Shown: positions 42,026 to 51,620, counted from the stretch's first letter. The stretch: 64,000 nucleotides of DNA from DASQHY01 sp035602605 (GCA_035602605.1 DATNLZ010000014.1:3983-67982); one strand, 5' to 3'. The notes: generated by a model from the sequence alone, not told the origin. Numbers and translations are program-made.

Positions 42026-43753
42026 TCAGTTAACCGGATGGGAGGGTGATGGAGGCGGGTACTCCGGCAATTTATCTTTGCTGGTATCGGCCCGCTTGAC
42101 CTCCAACTCATCAAAAAATATCGATGGGCTGATTACTGTACTGGGCACACCGCCCGGGCGATTGCTCACCAGAGCGTCATTTCCCGCGGCTGCGAGGTTG
42201 TTGCGGAGCGTGCGTACGTCAAGCTCATTGAAGACGGCTCCGCGGACCAGTTCTTCATGACCATCTTTTTCCCAAATGCGGTACAGAAGCCGAGGGGTAA
42301 GTCCGGTGCCGAGCGTTTCTACGAAATAGCCATAGGGGCGCCCTTGCTCGCGGCACATCTGAATCATGCGCTTCTTCAGCTCAGCGAGTGACGCGCTGCG
42401 TTCGGGCCTCACGATCAAATTGCCGATCACCGGAGCCGGTGGTGCTCCAAAAGAGGCCCGGCCGTGGCCATTCGATTCAGGGAAGTCGCGAATGGGTGCG
42501 CGGCTCAGCAGAAAACTTGTCAGCTTGCCTTTCTCGATCAGCGTGACCGGCAGAGCTTTAACTCCTTCGCTGTCGGTTTGGTAGCTTCCCACAAGACTAT
42601 GTCCTTGGAACTCCTTCAAAGTCGGGTCATCGACAATCGTCAGGAAGTCCGGCAGTACACGGCTCTTGTAACTATTGGCAAAGGCGCCGGTAGTGCGCGC
42701 TGGTCGGCCAGGCGCGGGCTTACGTCCCAGGACGTTCGCGCCCACGAGGCCGGCAAAAACATCGTCAGCAGCATCGGCGTAGAAAATCACGGGGCCGCGG
42801 TATTCCTCCTCGACGATAGGGGCCTGCCGCAACTTCACCAGGGTTTCAAGCATTTTCACGGCGTCGGCCATTACTTGCGCATCCGATGGCAGTTCGGTGG
42901 GCCGGGCATACATGTAATAGGGACTTCGCTCCAGTCGCATTCCATCCGGAGCCTGCGTGGAGCCGGTAAGCGTAAGCGCATAGGTGGTATGGCCTTCGCG
43001 CGTCACCGTACCCTCGGAATTCACCAGGTATTCGTTGACCGCCGTGAACTTGAGTGAAGCATCGAGAGTTTGAACATCGGGATACTTACGGTACAGCCGA
43101 GTGGCATCCTCGAGAGTTTTTCGCCAGCGTTCCTGCGAGTATTCGAGCTTCACGAGCGCGCCAACCGATTGCAATGGCGTTGCCTTGGCAAAGTCGTCTA
43201 CCGGCTGTTCGACCGAATATTGCTTGAGCATCGCCTGCTTTGAAGTGAGAGCCTCCGTAGCGGCCTTATAAGCCTGATCGGTAACCAGCCAAATGCGGTG
43301 GCGGAGCGAAAGCGGATCGTCGTCAAGCGGCATGATTTCGGCGTCGCCGGTACCCTCGCCAAAATAACTGTCTTCCTTGTAGTCACCGACGCGCACAACG
43401 GCGCGCAGGATGCGCACGTGAACCTTCTGGTCATCGCGGAGTGCGCCAAAGGCGGCGTCGGCCGAATAATCATCCACGTCGCTGAGGCGGTACTCGATGT
43501 AATAGGGAGCAGGAACATTGTCCATTTTCAGATTGGTTTTCGAGCGTTCGAGTTCGGCGAGCATTGCCTCCAGGAGGGGGTCACCTTGGACAGCCTTCCG
43601 TGCCGCCGATAGCGCCGCGGAAACCGGGGCGGGCACAGAAGGGTTGTCCGCAGCAATTCTGTCCACGGCTCCGAGAAAAAACGCTGAAAGAATGAGCGAT
43701 GCAAAAAAATAACGTCGACAGAAACATTGATTCAAGTAGCTTTTCCTTTTCAT
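42026..43753 (-). CDS. Exported TldE/PmbA-like protein, metal site lost
   Basis: A 575-residue paralogue of the adjacent TldD protein. It has an N-terminal signal-like segment (FFASLILSAFFLGAV). It aligns with TldD in order of segments: YYIEYRLSDVD, LPSDAQVMADAVKMLE and SNGHGRASFG match YFIGYSVHDLN, LPSDAEILTKIETM and SNGHGRNQPG. The HEVLGH metal motif of TldD is replaced by AGLVGA at about residues 334-339, so it cannot bind zinc the same way. This fits a TldE/PmbA-like structural partner. The ATG overlaps the TldD stop by 4 bases (ATGA), so subunits are made together. Confidence 0.82.
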   Translation of the reverse strand: MKRKSYLNQCFCRRYFFASLILSAFFLGAVDRIAADNPSVPAPVSAALSAARKAVQGDPLLEAMLAELERSKTNLKMDNVPAPYYIEYRLSDVDDYSADAAFGALRDDQKVHVRILRAVVRVGDYKEDSYFGEGTGDAEIMPLDDDPLSLRHRIWLVTDQAYKAATEALTSKQAMLKQYSVEQPVDDFAKATPLQSVGALVKLEYSQERWRKTLEDATRLYRKYPDVQTLDASLKFTAVNEYLVNSEGTVTREGHTTYALTLTGSTQAPDGMRLERSPYYMYARPTELPSDAQVMADAVKMLETLVKLRQAPIVEEEYRGPVIFYADAADDVFAGLVGANVLGRKPAPGRPARTTGAFANSYKSRVLPDFLTIVDDPTLKEFQGHSLVGSYQTDSEGVKALPVTLIEKGKLTSFLLSRAPIRDFPESNGHGRASFGAPPAPVIGNLIVRPERSASLAELKKRMIQMCREQGRPYGYFVETLGTGLTPRLLYRIWEKDGHEELVRGAVFNELDVRTLRNNLAAAGNDALVSNRPGGVPSTVISPSIFFDELEVKRADTSKDKLPEYPPPSPSHPVN

Positions 43754-45552
43754 CGTGGTTCCTTCACATCTAATGACGTCGATGCGGCTTTTGTCGCGGC
43801 CGGCAACGGTAAAGATTCAAAGCCGGGCGGCGGCAAAATCGGCGGACGAGTGTGAGAGTGAGCGCGCTTCTGCACTTCCATTTCGGAGAAAAGCATGGCC
43901 GGTGCCGAAGCGGAAACAGGTACGCTGCCAGATTCCGCGCCGCAGATTCCGTTGAAGACACGCTCAGTGTCGCCTGTTAACTGAATGCGCGTAAGTGCGG
44001 CAAGGGGCGTGCCAACGATATCGACGCCGCGAACCAACTCATCCGGCCTGCCGTCGGGATAGACGCGATAAACCATCACGGGCAAAACCTGAAATGCCTG
44101 CGGAAGCGCCCTTGTTGTCAGGGTGAATCCGCCCTGCACATCGTCAAAATATAATCCATAAGGTTTACCCTGTTTTTTGATTTCATCGACCAATCGTTGG
44201 CGCAGCTCAGATTCAGTGACTTTTTTCGTCGAAGTCACGAGCAAATTGCCTTGACGGCCCGTAGGCATGCGGCCAGGCTGGTTGCGGCCGTGTCCATTCG
44301 AGCTGCTGAAGCCGCGAATCGGCATGCGCGCCATCAGAAAATTCTTTAGAATCCCATCGTGAATTACTTCCACACGCCGCGAAGGAACGCCTTCGTCGTC
44401 ATAGGCGTAGGCTCCAGCCAACTTTACCCCGCTAAGTTGTCGTAGCGTGGGGTCGTCTGCGACACTCAGGAAGTCCGGCAATACTTTTTGCCCTACCATC
44501 TTCGTGAACGTTTGTCCCTCTTGTTCGTCGCGCTGGCGGTGCCCCTCGAGGCGGTGTCCGAGCACTTCGTGAAAGAATACCGCGGCAGCCCGACCAGAAA
44601 GTATGGCGGGACCGTTGAATGGCTCAGCGACGGGAGCAACACGAAGATGGTGCAGATCGGCAGCCATCGTTTCAATTTTCGTCAAAATCTCGGCGTCGGA
44701 CGGGAGCTCGTCAGCCTTTGGCGCTTGAAAAGTCTCGACGCGAATCAATTCCATGCCATCGTCGGCGCGCGTCGATGCCTCGATGACCATGCGCACCGAC
44801 GCACTCGGCATGATCAACGCCGTTCCCTCGCTCGAAGCGTAATGGGAATTCGAGGTTTGCGCCTGAAAGTAGGCTCCCGAAGTATAAATTTCCGGATACT
44901 TTCGAAAGGCCATCGAATAGCGGCGAATTCTTTCTTCCCACGTTGGGCGATCCAAATCCAGTGGGGGTGGAGCCGCGCTGGCATGAGTCTGAGGCGGCTC
45001 TTTGGAGAAGTCCGGAGACTTATCCTCTTCTGCAGCGCGCACCGCAGAGTTGGTCTTGACGTTGAGGAATGCGGGGGCGGCGCGCCGGTATTCCTGATCG
45101 GTGAGCTGCCAAAAGACGCGAGCGAGGGCGTCGCGATCATCGCGAATGGGCACCAGTCCCGAGTTCATACCGGACTGCCGACTTTCGCCGTGGGTGTTGT
45201 CGAGTGCCGGGGAGCCAATGCGCATGGTCACGTCAGCCGCGCGGCGATGGCCTGTCGCATTAGTGATCAAGCTCCCATACGCACCGACGATGATAAGAGC
45301 ATTGAGATCATGCACGGAATAGCCAATGAAATAAGGAGGGTTCTCGGCTTTGGCCAGCTCTTTGGTAGCCCGCGCCAGTTCCTGTTGCATCGTATCAAGG
45401 ACAACATCACCGGACTCGGCCGGTGTGGCGGTTTGCGCGGTTGACGCTTCTGTGTCGTTGGCGCCGGCGGCGACCGGTAGCGTAGCAAGATTACAGGTTA
45501 GAGAAGAAATCAACAGCAACAGAAAGGAGGAAACAAGAAATCGTTTTTTCAT
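43750..45552 (-). CDS. tldD: Exported TldD-like zinc metalloprotease
   Basis: A 600-residue TldD/PmbA family protein. A signal peptide covers residues 1-30 (FLVSSFLLLLISSLTC) with a possible lipoprotein cysteine at residue 20. The catalytic HEVLGH is at residues 328-333 followed by RLEGH, as in TldD's HExxxH metal site. Other family marks are SNGHGRNQPG, GRQGNLLVTSTKK and YGLYFDDVQGG. Ordinary TldD is cytoplasmic and cleaves short peptides with TldE; here both proteins carry export signals. The gene is upstream of and coupled to the tldE-like gene. The role is probably peptide or peptidic natural-product processing in the periplasm (inference). Confidence 0.85.
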   Translation of the reverse strand: MKKRFLVSSFLLLLISSLTCNLATLPVAAGANDTEASTAQTATPAESGDVVLDTMQQELARATKELAKAENPPYFIGYSVHDLNALIIVGAYGSLITNATGHRRAADVTMRIGSPALDNTHGESRQSGMNSGLVPIRDDRDALARVFWQLTDQEYRRAAPAFLNVKTNSAVRAAEEDKSPDFSKEPPQTHASAAPPPLDLDRPTWEERIRRYSMAFRKYPEIYTSGAYFQAQTSNSHYASSEGTALIMPSASVRMVIEASTRADDGMELIRVETFQAPKADELPSDAEILTKIETMAADLHHLRVAPVAEPFNGPAILSGRAAAVFFHEVLGHRLEGHRQRDEQEGQTFTKMVGQKVLPDFLSVADDPTLRQLSGVKLAGAYAYDDEGVPSRRVEVIHDGILKNFLMARMPIRGFSSSNGHGRNQPGRMPTGRQGNLLVTSTKKVTESELRQRLVDEIKKQGKPYGLYFDDVQGGFTLTTRALPQAFQVLPVMVYRVYPDGRPDELVRGVDIVGTPLAALTRIQLTGDTERVFNGICGAESGSVPVSASAPAMLFSEMEVQKRAHSHTRPPILPPPGFESLPLPAATKAASTSLDVKEPR

Positions 45553-45755
45553 ATTGAATGGCTAAAGAAACTCACGCTCTCCATGGAAATTGTCAGCTAA
45601 GCGGTCGCGTCCAATCTGAGCAAAAACGGCAGAGCGCAGAGCAGTAGACTTCTAGTATGCCGCGAAGGATGAGGTCAGGCAAATTAAAATGTTAAAATGA
45701 TGTCGTGAGTGCAATGTTTCTCCACACTGTTTGAGACGTTGCGTGCCGAAGGAGG

Positions 45756-46685
45756 TTAGCCAAAGCGTTCGTTTTGCAGCAGGCGAGCGCCATTTGCAAA
45801 ATCGCGTGCCGCGATTCTTTTCCTTCCTTCCAATTGGACGCTTTCGAGCTCGAGAAAGTTTCTGCCACACTGCACAACTAATCTTTGGTCGTGCTCCATG
45901 ACCGTACCAGGCCCCTCCGGAGTGCGCTCAATGGTTCCGGGTCGACCCCACAGATGACAAAGCTGTCCGCGGAAGGTGGTAAACGCTCCCGGCCATGGAG
46001 CGAATCCGCGGATACGCGCATAGATTTGTTCTGCGCTAAGCAACCAGTCGATCCTCCCATCTTCTTTCTTGAGAATGGGTGCGAGCGAAGCCTGCGCATG
46101 ATCTTGCGGCTTGGGCGAAAGTTCGCCGTGTTCGAGCTTGCGCAGCGTCTCAGCGACCAATGGAGCTCCGGTCTCGGCCATCCGAACCGCCAGCTCCGGC
46201 GCCGTTTCATCTGAACCAATGGGCAACTCGACCTGCAGCAGCATGTCACCGGTATCGAGTCCTGCGTCGATGCGCATAGTCGTGAGGCCTGTGCGCGTTT
46301 CGCCGCTGGCGATGGCCCAATTGATCGGTGCCGCGCCGCGATATTTCGGCAGAAGCGACGCATGCAAGTTAATCCAGCCGAAGCGCGGTATCGCTAGCAG
46401 TCGCGCGGGAATGATTTGCCCATAGGCGACAATTACAACTACATCGGGTGCGACGCGCTGAAAAAACTGATAGGCTTCGTCGGAACGCGATTTTTGCGGC
46501 TGAAAAACTGGCAGCCCCGCCTCTAGCGCGACTTGTTTCACTGGGGAAGGGGCGAGATTCCCACCACGCCCGCGTGGCCGATCCGGCTGGGTGACTACGG
46601 CTTCGATGCGATGCTCGGGTTGGGAAAGAAGATGGCGCAGCGCGGGAACCGCGAACTCGGGCGTACCGCAGAAAACGATTCGCAT
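45756..46685 (-). CDS. fmt: Methionyl-tRNA formyltransferase
   Basis: A 309-residue protein of expected length. It begins MRIVFCGTPEFAVPALRHL. The formyl-transfer core follows, with INLHASLLPKYRGAAPIN and LDTGDMLLQVELPIG. The C-terminal OB-like domain has IRGFAPWPGAFTTFRG. It formylates Met-tRNAi with 10-formyl-tetrahydrofolate for initiation. It follows def by 22 bases on the same strand, the common def-fmt pairing. The 203-base stretch downstream to tldD's start holds nothing recognised. Confidence 0.96.
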   Translation of the reverse strand: MRIVFCGTPEFAVPALRHLLSQPEHRIEAVVTQPDRPRGRGGNLAPSPVKQVALEAGLPVFQPQKSRSDEAYQFFQRVAPDVVVIVAYGQIIPARLLAIPRFGWINLHASLLPKYRGAAPINWAIASGETRTGLTTMRIDAGLDTGDMLLQVELPIGSDETAPELAVRMAETGAPLVAETLRKLEHGELSPKPQDHAQASLAPILKKEDGRIDWLLSAEQIYARIRGFAPWPGAFTTFRGQLCHLWGRPGTIERTPEGPGTVMEHDQRLVVQCGRNFLELESVQLEGRKRIAARDFANGARLLQNERFG

Positions 46686-46707
46686 GGCGCTCCGATGAAC
46701 GCGGAAG

Positions 46708-47217
46708 TTACCACTCGGCGCGTTTGATCATCTTGCGGATTTTGCGTTTGATCAGATCGCGCTTGATCATGCTCAAGTGTTGGACAAAAAGAATTCCGTT
46801 CAGATGATCGATCTCGTGGCAAAAGGCGCGGCCCAGTAAGCCTTCACCGCGCATCTCGTAAGGTTGCCCCTTGATGTCTTGCGCACGAATGGTCACAAAC
46901 TGCGGGCGAACCACCGACCCGCGGAAACCAGGTATCGAGAGGCAGCCTTCTTCCTCGCGGGCTTCACCTTCAGTGTGGATAATTTCCGGATTGGCGAGAA
47001 CCAGTTTAGCCTCGGGATTTTTTCCGATGGTGACATCAATGACCGCCAGCCGTATACCTTTGCCGATCTGCGGAGCAGCGAGCCCAACACCTTGCGCAGC
47101 GTACATGGACTCAAACATATCAGCGCACAGCTTCTCGAGTCCGGCGTCAAAGTCGGTAATGGGATTTGTAGGGCGTTCGAGAATCGCTGAACCGTATTTC
47201 ACGATAGGATAAATCAT
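46708..47217 (-). CDS. def: Peptide deformylase
   Basis: A 169-residue metallohydrolase with all three family motifs: GVGLAAPQIG (about residues 43-52), EEGCLSIPG (about 92-100, metal-binding cysteine) and FCHEIDHLNG (about 132-141, HExxH-type metal site). It removes the formyl group from nascent proteins at the ribosome. It is paired with fmt downstream and separated by 66 bases from aroC upstream. C-terminal residues are basic, as often in PDFs. Iron is the usual metal of characterised deformylases; this is not readable from the sequence. Confidence 0.97.
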   Translation of the reverse strand: MIYPIVKYGSAILERPTNPITDFDAGLEKLCADMFESMYAAQGVGLAAPQIGKGIRLAVIDVTIGKNPEAKLVLANPEIIHTEGEAREEEGCLSIPGFRGSVVRPQFVTIRAQDIKGQPYEMRGEGLLGRAFCHEIDHLNGILFVQHLSMIKRDLIKRKIRKMIKRAEW

Positions 47218-47283
47218 CGCTGCTCCGAGCTATCTGTCTTCGCCCGCGTATATGTTGAAGTCCACTCTCGAATGAAGAGCCTT

Positions 47284-48456
47284 TTAAAAAGCGTCCAACT
47301 GGCGCTGATACCCCGCGAAATTGCGTCGAGTCTCAGAAAGCGAGTCGCCGCCAAATTTTTGCAGAAATGCCGCAGCTAGAACAATTGCGGCCATCGCCTC
47401 TCCAGCCACGCCCGCGGCGGGAACGACACATATGTCGGAGCGCTCGTAAGCAGCCTTCACAGTTTTCTTGGTAACCAAATCAGCGGTCTCGAGGGCGCGC
47501 CGCAAGGTCGAAATAGGTTTCAAGTAGCCTCGCAGAACCACGTCTTCGCCGTTGGTGATTCCGCCTTCCAGTCCTCCCGCACGATTTGTGGACCGGCGGA
47601 AACGTTTCGTAGCGGCCTCATAATGAATCTCATCCTGAACCTCGGAGCCATAGGAAGTTGCGCTGGAAACGCCCGAGCCAATTTCGACGCCCTTGACTGC
47701 TTGAATGGACATCAGTGCTTGCGCCAGCTTTCCATCAAGCTTTTCGTCCCACTGCGCGTGACTGCCCAGACCAGGCACTACATCGTGCGCGACAACTTCA
47801 AAAATGCCGCCGACAGAATCACCAGCGCGCAGGGCAGTGTCGACCTCCGCTTTCATCTTTTGCTCGGTCGCGGCATCCACACAGCGCAGGGGTGAATCCC
47901 AATTCTTACAAACGGCTTGAATTTCATCCCAGCGGGCCGCGCGCTCAAGGCGCACCTTACCTGCAGCGATAACGTGACTCGCCACTTGGGTACCAAATTC
48001 GCGCAGTAGCAACTTAGCGATGGCCCCCGCAGCCACTCGCGCAGCCGTCTCCCGAGCGGAAGCTCGTTCGAGCACATAGCGCGCGTCGTGGAAATCAAAT
48101 TTTAAAGCACCCGCGAGGTCGGCGTGCCCGGGTCTGGGCGCTGTGAGCGGTCGCTGCGCATCTTCGGCCCCGTCCACATCTTCAACCGGCAAGGCTTTCT
48201 GCCAATTTTGCCAATCGCGATTTTCAATGCGCAGCACGATAGGTGCGCCTAGCGTTTTTCCGTGGCGAATGCCGGACAGCGCTTCCACGTGGTCCTTCTC
48301 TATTTTTTGGCGCCCGCCTCGCCCGTAACCAAGCTGCCTGCGGTGCAATTCAGCATTAATGAAATCGAGGTCCACGGGCAGGGAAGCGGGCAGTCCGCTG
48401 ACCCAGGCGATGAGAGCCTGACCGTGTGATTCTCCGGCGGTGACAAAACGAAGCAT
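47284..48456 (-). CDS. aroC: Chorismate synthase
   Basis: I chose the ATG at 48456 (MLRFVTAGESHGQAL), which is the family N-terminus; a longer frame to 48501 adds 15 residues with no family match. The 390-residue protein has the FMN/EPSP-binding motifs GESHG, RRQLGYGRGGRQKIE, RPGHADLAGALKFD and the late GGLEGGITNGEDVVLRGYLK. It catalyses the last step of the shikimate pathway in the cytoplasm. No other aro gene is nearby; def-fmt follow on the same strand. Confidence 0.96.
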   Translation of the reverse strand: MLRFVTAGESHGQALIAWVSGLPASLPVDLDFINAELHRRQLGYGRGGRQKIEKDHVEALSGIRHGKTLGAPIVLRIENRDWQNWQKALPVEDVDGAEDAQRPLTAPRPGHADLAGALKFDFHDARYVLERASARETAARVAAGAIAKLLLREFGTQVASHVIAAGKVRLERAARWDEIQAVCKNWDSPLRCVDAATEQKMKAEVDTALRAGDSVGGIFEVVAHDVVPGLGSHAQWDEKLDGKLAQALMSIQAVKGVEIGSGVSSATSYGSEVQDEIHYEAATKRFRRSTNRAGGLEGGITNGEDVVLRGYLKPISTLRRALETADLVTKKTVKAAYERSDICVVPAAGVAGEAMAAIVLAAAFLQKFGGDSLSETRRNFAGYQRQLDAF

Positions 48457-48772
48457 GGATCTGTAACGGAATGCGTCGCACGCACAACCATGCGGACGCA
48501 TACCGAGCGCAAAACCTGAGATTGTAACGGAGCCATCGAAAGGCGTCCAGCCGAAGTGTTCGATTATCTGTTGGTAGGGGATTACAAATTCAAATGCGCT
48601 GGCTCTTCTTTGTTTATGATTGTTTGACGACGAAAGTGTTGGTCCACGCGCAATGCGAAATGCCTGAAATATCCTGGAACCTTGAAATACTTGACGCGCT
48701 GCAATTCGGACGATAGGCTTTCGTTCGTGCAGTGTCCGGTGCGCGCTACATCCATCTTTCCTTTGAGTTTAC
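48457..48772. other. Divergent intergenic region between aroC and mlaE
   Basis: These 316 bases separate two divergent genes. A weak promoter candidate for mlaE is listed separately. Nothing else was recognised: no gene and no RNA structure that stands out. Confidence 0.5.
48691..48719 (+). promoter_or_regulatory. Weak promoter candidate for the mla operon
   Basis: TTGACG (48691-48696) is followed after 17 bases by TAGGCT (48714-48719). The -35 matches 5 of 6 consensus positions, but the -10 only 3 of 6. It lies about 54 bases upstream of the mlaE ATG. Confidence 0.25.
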
Positions 48773-49585
48773 ATGACCACAGCCGATCCTAAGCAACCAG
48801 CGGCATACGGTTTTGTAACCGAGGCTGCCAAGCGGAGTGTCGCTCATGTGCAGGACTACGTTCTGCTTAGCGCGCGCGCAGTGACCAATGTGCTGTCGCC
48901 TCCGTTTTATATTGGCGATCTATTTGAGCAGATGGATATCATCGGCGTGGGGTCCCTGCCGATCGTGCTGCTAACCGGGTTTTTTATCGGCGCGGTGATG
49001 GTTTTGCAAACTGCTTCGCAATTTGCGCGTTTTGGGCAGACCGCGCTCACCGGCGATGTCGTAGCCATTGGCCTCGTGCGCGAGCTCGGTCCGACAATTA
49101 CCGGGCTGCTCGTCGCCGGCCGAGTCTCCTCCGGAATTGCTTCCGAGCTTGGCTCCATGCTGGTAACCGAGCAGATCGACGCGATGCGCGCGATGGGTAC
49201 CGATCCGAGCCGCAAGCTGGTGATGCCACGTGTTGTCGCAACAATACTTATGCTCCCGTTGCTCACGGCGATGGCTGACTTTGTGGGATTGATTGGCGGA
49301 TGGCTGGTAGCGGCGTCAACGCTGCGTCTTGGGGCTGTAGAATTCTGGACGCGCGCCCTTCACGCGCTTTCGTTCTCCGATATCATGCAAGGGATGAGCA
49401 AGCCCCTGTTCTTCGGTTTTATTCTGTCGACGGTAGGCTGCTACCAGGGTTTGAAGGTGCAGGGCGGAACGCAAGGAGTTGGTCGCGCGACCACCCAAGC
49501 GGTCGTGGTATCATCCGTGTTTATACTGGTTACGAACTTCTTCCTCACGCGTGTTATGTTGTTTTTGGCCGGAAAAGGCGTCTAG
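48773..49585 (+). CDS. mlaE: MlaE-type ABC transporter permease
   Basis: A 270-residue inner membrane protein of the MlaE/permease family. After a polar N-terminus it has about five to six hydrophobic segments. The most typical parts are VVLLTGFFIGAVMV-like (LPIVLLTGFFIGAVMVLQ), VRELGPTITGLLVAGRVSS and ELGSMLVTEQIDAMRAMGTD, which is the coupling helix of this family. It forms the membrane channel of an MCE lipid transporter, together with the downstream ATPase and MCE protein. The gap to mlaF is 82 bases. In this operon mlaE precedes mlaF and mlaD, the reverse of the E. coli order. Confidence 0.92.
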   Translation: MTTADPKQPAAYGFVTEAAKRSVAHVQDYVLLSARAVTNVLSPPFYIGDLFEQMDIIGVGSLPIVLLTGFFIGAVMVLQTASQFARFGQTALTGDVVAIGLVRELGPTITGLLVAGRVSSGIASELGSMLVTEQIDAMRAMGTDPSRKLVMPRVVATILMLPLLTAMADFVGLIGGWLVAASTLRLGAVEFWTRALHALSFSDIMQGMSKPLFFGFILSTVGCYQGLKVQGGTQGVGRATTQAVVVSSVFILVTNFFLTRVMLFLAGKGV

Positions 49586-49667
49586 ATTTTGTCTTGCGCG
49601 TGACTCTGGCAATTTGTGGCCAGCCTCTGACGTGCAAGCCACTTTACCCCTATAATCGATACTCACT

Positions 49668-50504
49668 ATGGACAACTCGGCCGCTACCAAGCCGGTCATT
49701 GCGTTTGAAGAGGTGCGAATTGGCTTTGCAGAGGGAGAAGTCTTGCGCGGGCTCACCTTTGACGTGACTCAGAGTGAAACCAAGGTGCTGGCGGGCGAGA
49801 GCGGTACCGGAAAAACTCTTACCTTGAAACTTGCCGCAGGTCTGCTTCATCCGGATTCCGGCAAAATACTTGTTCTCGGACGAAATCTGGCGGAAATGAC
49901 GGAGATCGAACTGCTGGAATTTCGCCGTCAGATTGGATTTGTGTTTCAAGAAGGGGCGCTGTTTGATTCGATGACGGTTGCGGATAACGTCGCATATCGC
50001 TTGCGTGAAGATGAGTTGGATGAAGAAGAAATTGAAGAGCGCGTTCGCGAGGCTTTGCGCTTTGTGGAGATGGAGAACGCCCTCGAGCAAGTGCCATCAG
50101 AGCTTTCAGGCGGAATGCGACGCCGGGTATCCATTGCTCGAGCGCTCGTCAGCCGACCGAAGATCGTTCTGTACGATTCGCCGACGGCCGGACTCGACCC
50201 GGTGACTTCGCAAACGATCATCACACTGATTCTGCGCTTGCGAGATACCCAGGGCGTGACGTCGTTGCTTTGCACGCACCGTTTGCAAGACGCTTTCGGC
50301 TTGGCCAATTTTCACTTCGATCCCCATAGCGATCGCGTGCTACCGGTTGGCAACAACGGTGCAATGCCCGGAAACGCCGCACCGCCCACGAACATTTTAG
50401 TTCTACGCCAGGGGACTGTTTATTTTCAGGGTGACCAAAAAGCGATGTTAGCGTCGCAGGACGAATACTTGAAGAGATTTTTAGTTCCAAAGGATGGGAA
50501 ATAG
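49668..50504 (+). CDS. mlaF: MlaF-type ABC transporter ATP-binding protein
   Basis: A 278-residue ABC ATPase. Walker A is GESGTGKTLTL (near residue 44), the Q-loop is FVFQEGALFDSMTV, the signature is ELSGGMRRRVSIARAL and Walker B is IVLYDSPTAGLDP; here the usual glutamate after Walker B lies at SPTAGLDP. The family-typical phrase FQEGALFDSMTV is characteristic of MlaF. A C-terminal insertion of about 30 residues (after residue 215; FHFDPHSDRVLPVG) is not found in most relatives. It powers phospholipid movement between the membranes. It ends 27 bases before the MCE gene. Confidence 0.92.
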   Translation: MDNSAATKPVIAFEEVRIGFAEGEVLRGLTFDVTQSETKVLAGESGTGKTLTLKLAAGLLHPDSGKILVLGRNLAEMTEIELLEFRRQIGFVFQEGALFDSMTVADNVAYRLREDELDEEEIEERVREALRFVEMENALEQVPSELSGGMRRRVSIARALVSRPKIVLYDSPTAGLDPVTSQTIITLILRLRDTQGVTSLLCTHRLQDAFGLANFHFDPHSDRVLPVGNNGAMPGNAAPPTNILVLRQGTVYFQGDQKAMLASQDEYLKRFLVPKDGK

Positions 50505-50531
50505 GATTTCTTGTGATAGAGGAGGATGGTG

Positions 50532-51620
50532 ATGGCTCAGCGCAAGCAATTAACTTGGACAGAGCTGCGCGTAGGGTTGTTTGTATTGGTGGGATTATTT
50601 GTTCTGACCGTCGGCATTTTCTATGTTACCGGCTCGGCGGGGATTTTGTCGCCCAAGTACCGACTAAAAACGTTTCTTCCCGAAGTCGAAGGATTAGAGG
50701 CTGGCGCTCCCGTGCGATTGGACGGAGTTGATATTGGAAATGTGGATGCGGTGCGCATCGCCCCGAGGGTCGGCGGAAAGGTGGTGGACCCGGAAAAAAG
50801 CATTGAAGTCATCATGCGAATAAAAAGAAGCGTACAAAATGAAATTCGCACAGATTCTTTCGCAACTTTGGTGACCGAAGGTTTACTGGGAAATCGCTAC
50901 GTGAGTATTCATCGCGGTCTGACCGGGAAACCACTGGGAGATTGGGCGGAACTCGATGGCCACGAAGAAAAGGCCATGAAGCAAGTGGTGGAGCGCAGCG
51001 CCGATGTGCTGGCTAACCTCAACACGCTCTCAGCGCAAGTGAGCGACCTGATCGGCGGGGTGCAGCGCGGCAAAGGCACACTCGGCAAAATGCTCACCGA
51101 TGAAACAGCTTACGTCCACTTCAACAGCATTCTTGCCCGGAGCGATCAGATCATGACCAACGTGCAGGCTGGTCAGGGCACGCTCGGAAAAATTGTGGCT
51201 TCCGATGAGGTTTACCAGAAAATGGATAAGGTTGTAGACCGCGTGGATACCCTGCTCGCCGACGTGCAGGCGCAAAAAGGAACTCTCGGGAAACTGATCT
51301 ACGATCCGGACTTTTACGACAATGCCAAGCAAACCATCGAGAAGACCAACGCCATGGTGAGCGACGTGCAAGCCGGCAAAGGTACGCTCGGCAAGCTGGT
51401 CACCGATGACGCGCTGTACGCGCAACTCCGCGACAGCAGCGCGAACATCAAGGACATTACCGCCAAGCTGACCAAGAACGACAGTACCGGCGGTAAGTTG
51501 ATCAACGACCCGCAGTTCTACGATAATTTGACGGGGGCCGCCGCTGACCTCCGTCTATTGCTCGGCGAGTTCCGCCAGAATCCCAAGAAATTCCTGCGCA
51601 TCAAGCTCGCCATATTCTAA
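50532..51620 (+). CDS. mlaD: MCE (MlaD-like) lipid-transport protein with five C-terminal repeats
   Basis: I chose the ATG at 50532, which lies 6 bases after AGGAGG; the ATG at 50526 touches the same AGGAGG and is less likely. Residues 1-35 hold the membrane anchor (LFVLVGLFVLTVGIFYV). The MCE domain follows (about 37-130; TFLPEVEGLEAGAPVRLDGV). Residues from about 180 to 350 hold five 34-residue repeats, each opening with GxGTLGK- or STGGK-type motifs followed by an aromatic/Asp pair. This helical-repeat region may form a needle or tunnel across the periplasm. Expected partners are MlaE and MlaF upstream. Confidence 0.9.
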   Translation: MAQRKQLTWTELRVGLFVLVGLFVLTVGIFYVTGSAGILSPKYRLKTFLPEVEGLEAGAPVRLDGVDIGNVDAVRIAPRVGGKVVDPEKSIEVIMRIKRSVQNEIRTDSFATLVTEGLLGNRYVSIHRGLTGKPLGDWAELDGHEEKAMKQVVERSADVLANLNTLSAQVSDLIGGVQRGKGTLGKMLTDETAYVHFNSILARSDQIMTNVQAGQGTLGKIVASDEVYQKMDKVVDRVDTLLADVQAQKGTLGKLIYDPDFYDNAKQTIEKTNAMVSDVQAGKGTLGKLVTDDALYAQLRDSSANIKDITAKLTKNDSTGGKLINDPQFYDNLTGAAADLRLLLGEFRQNPKKFLRIKLAIF

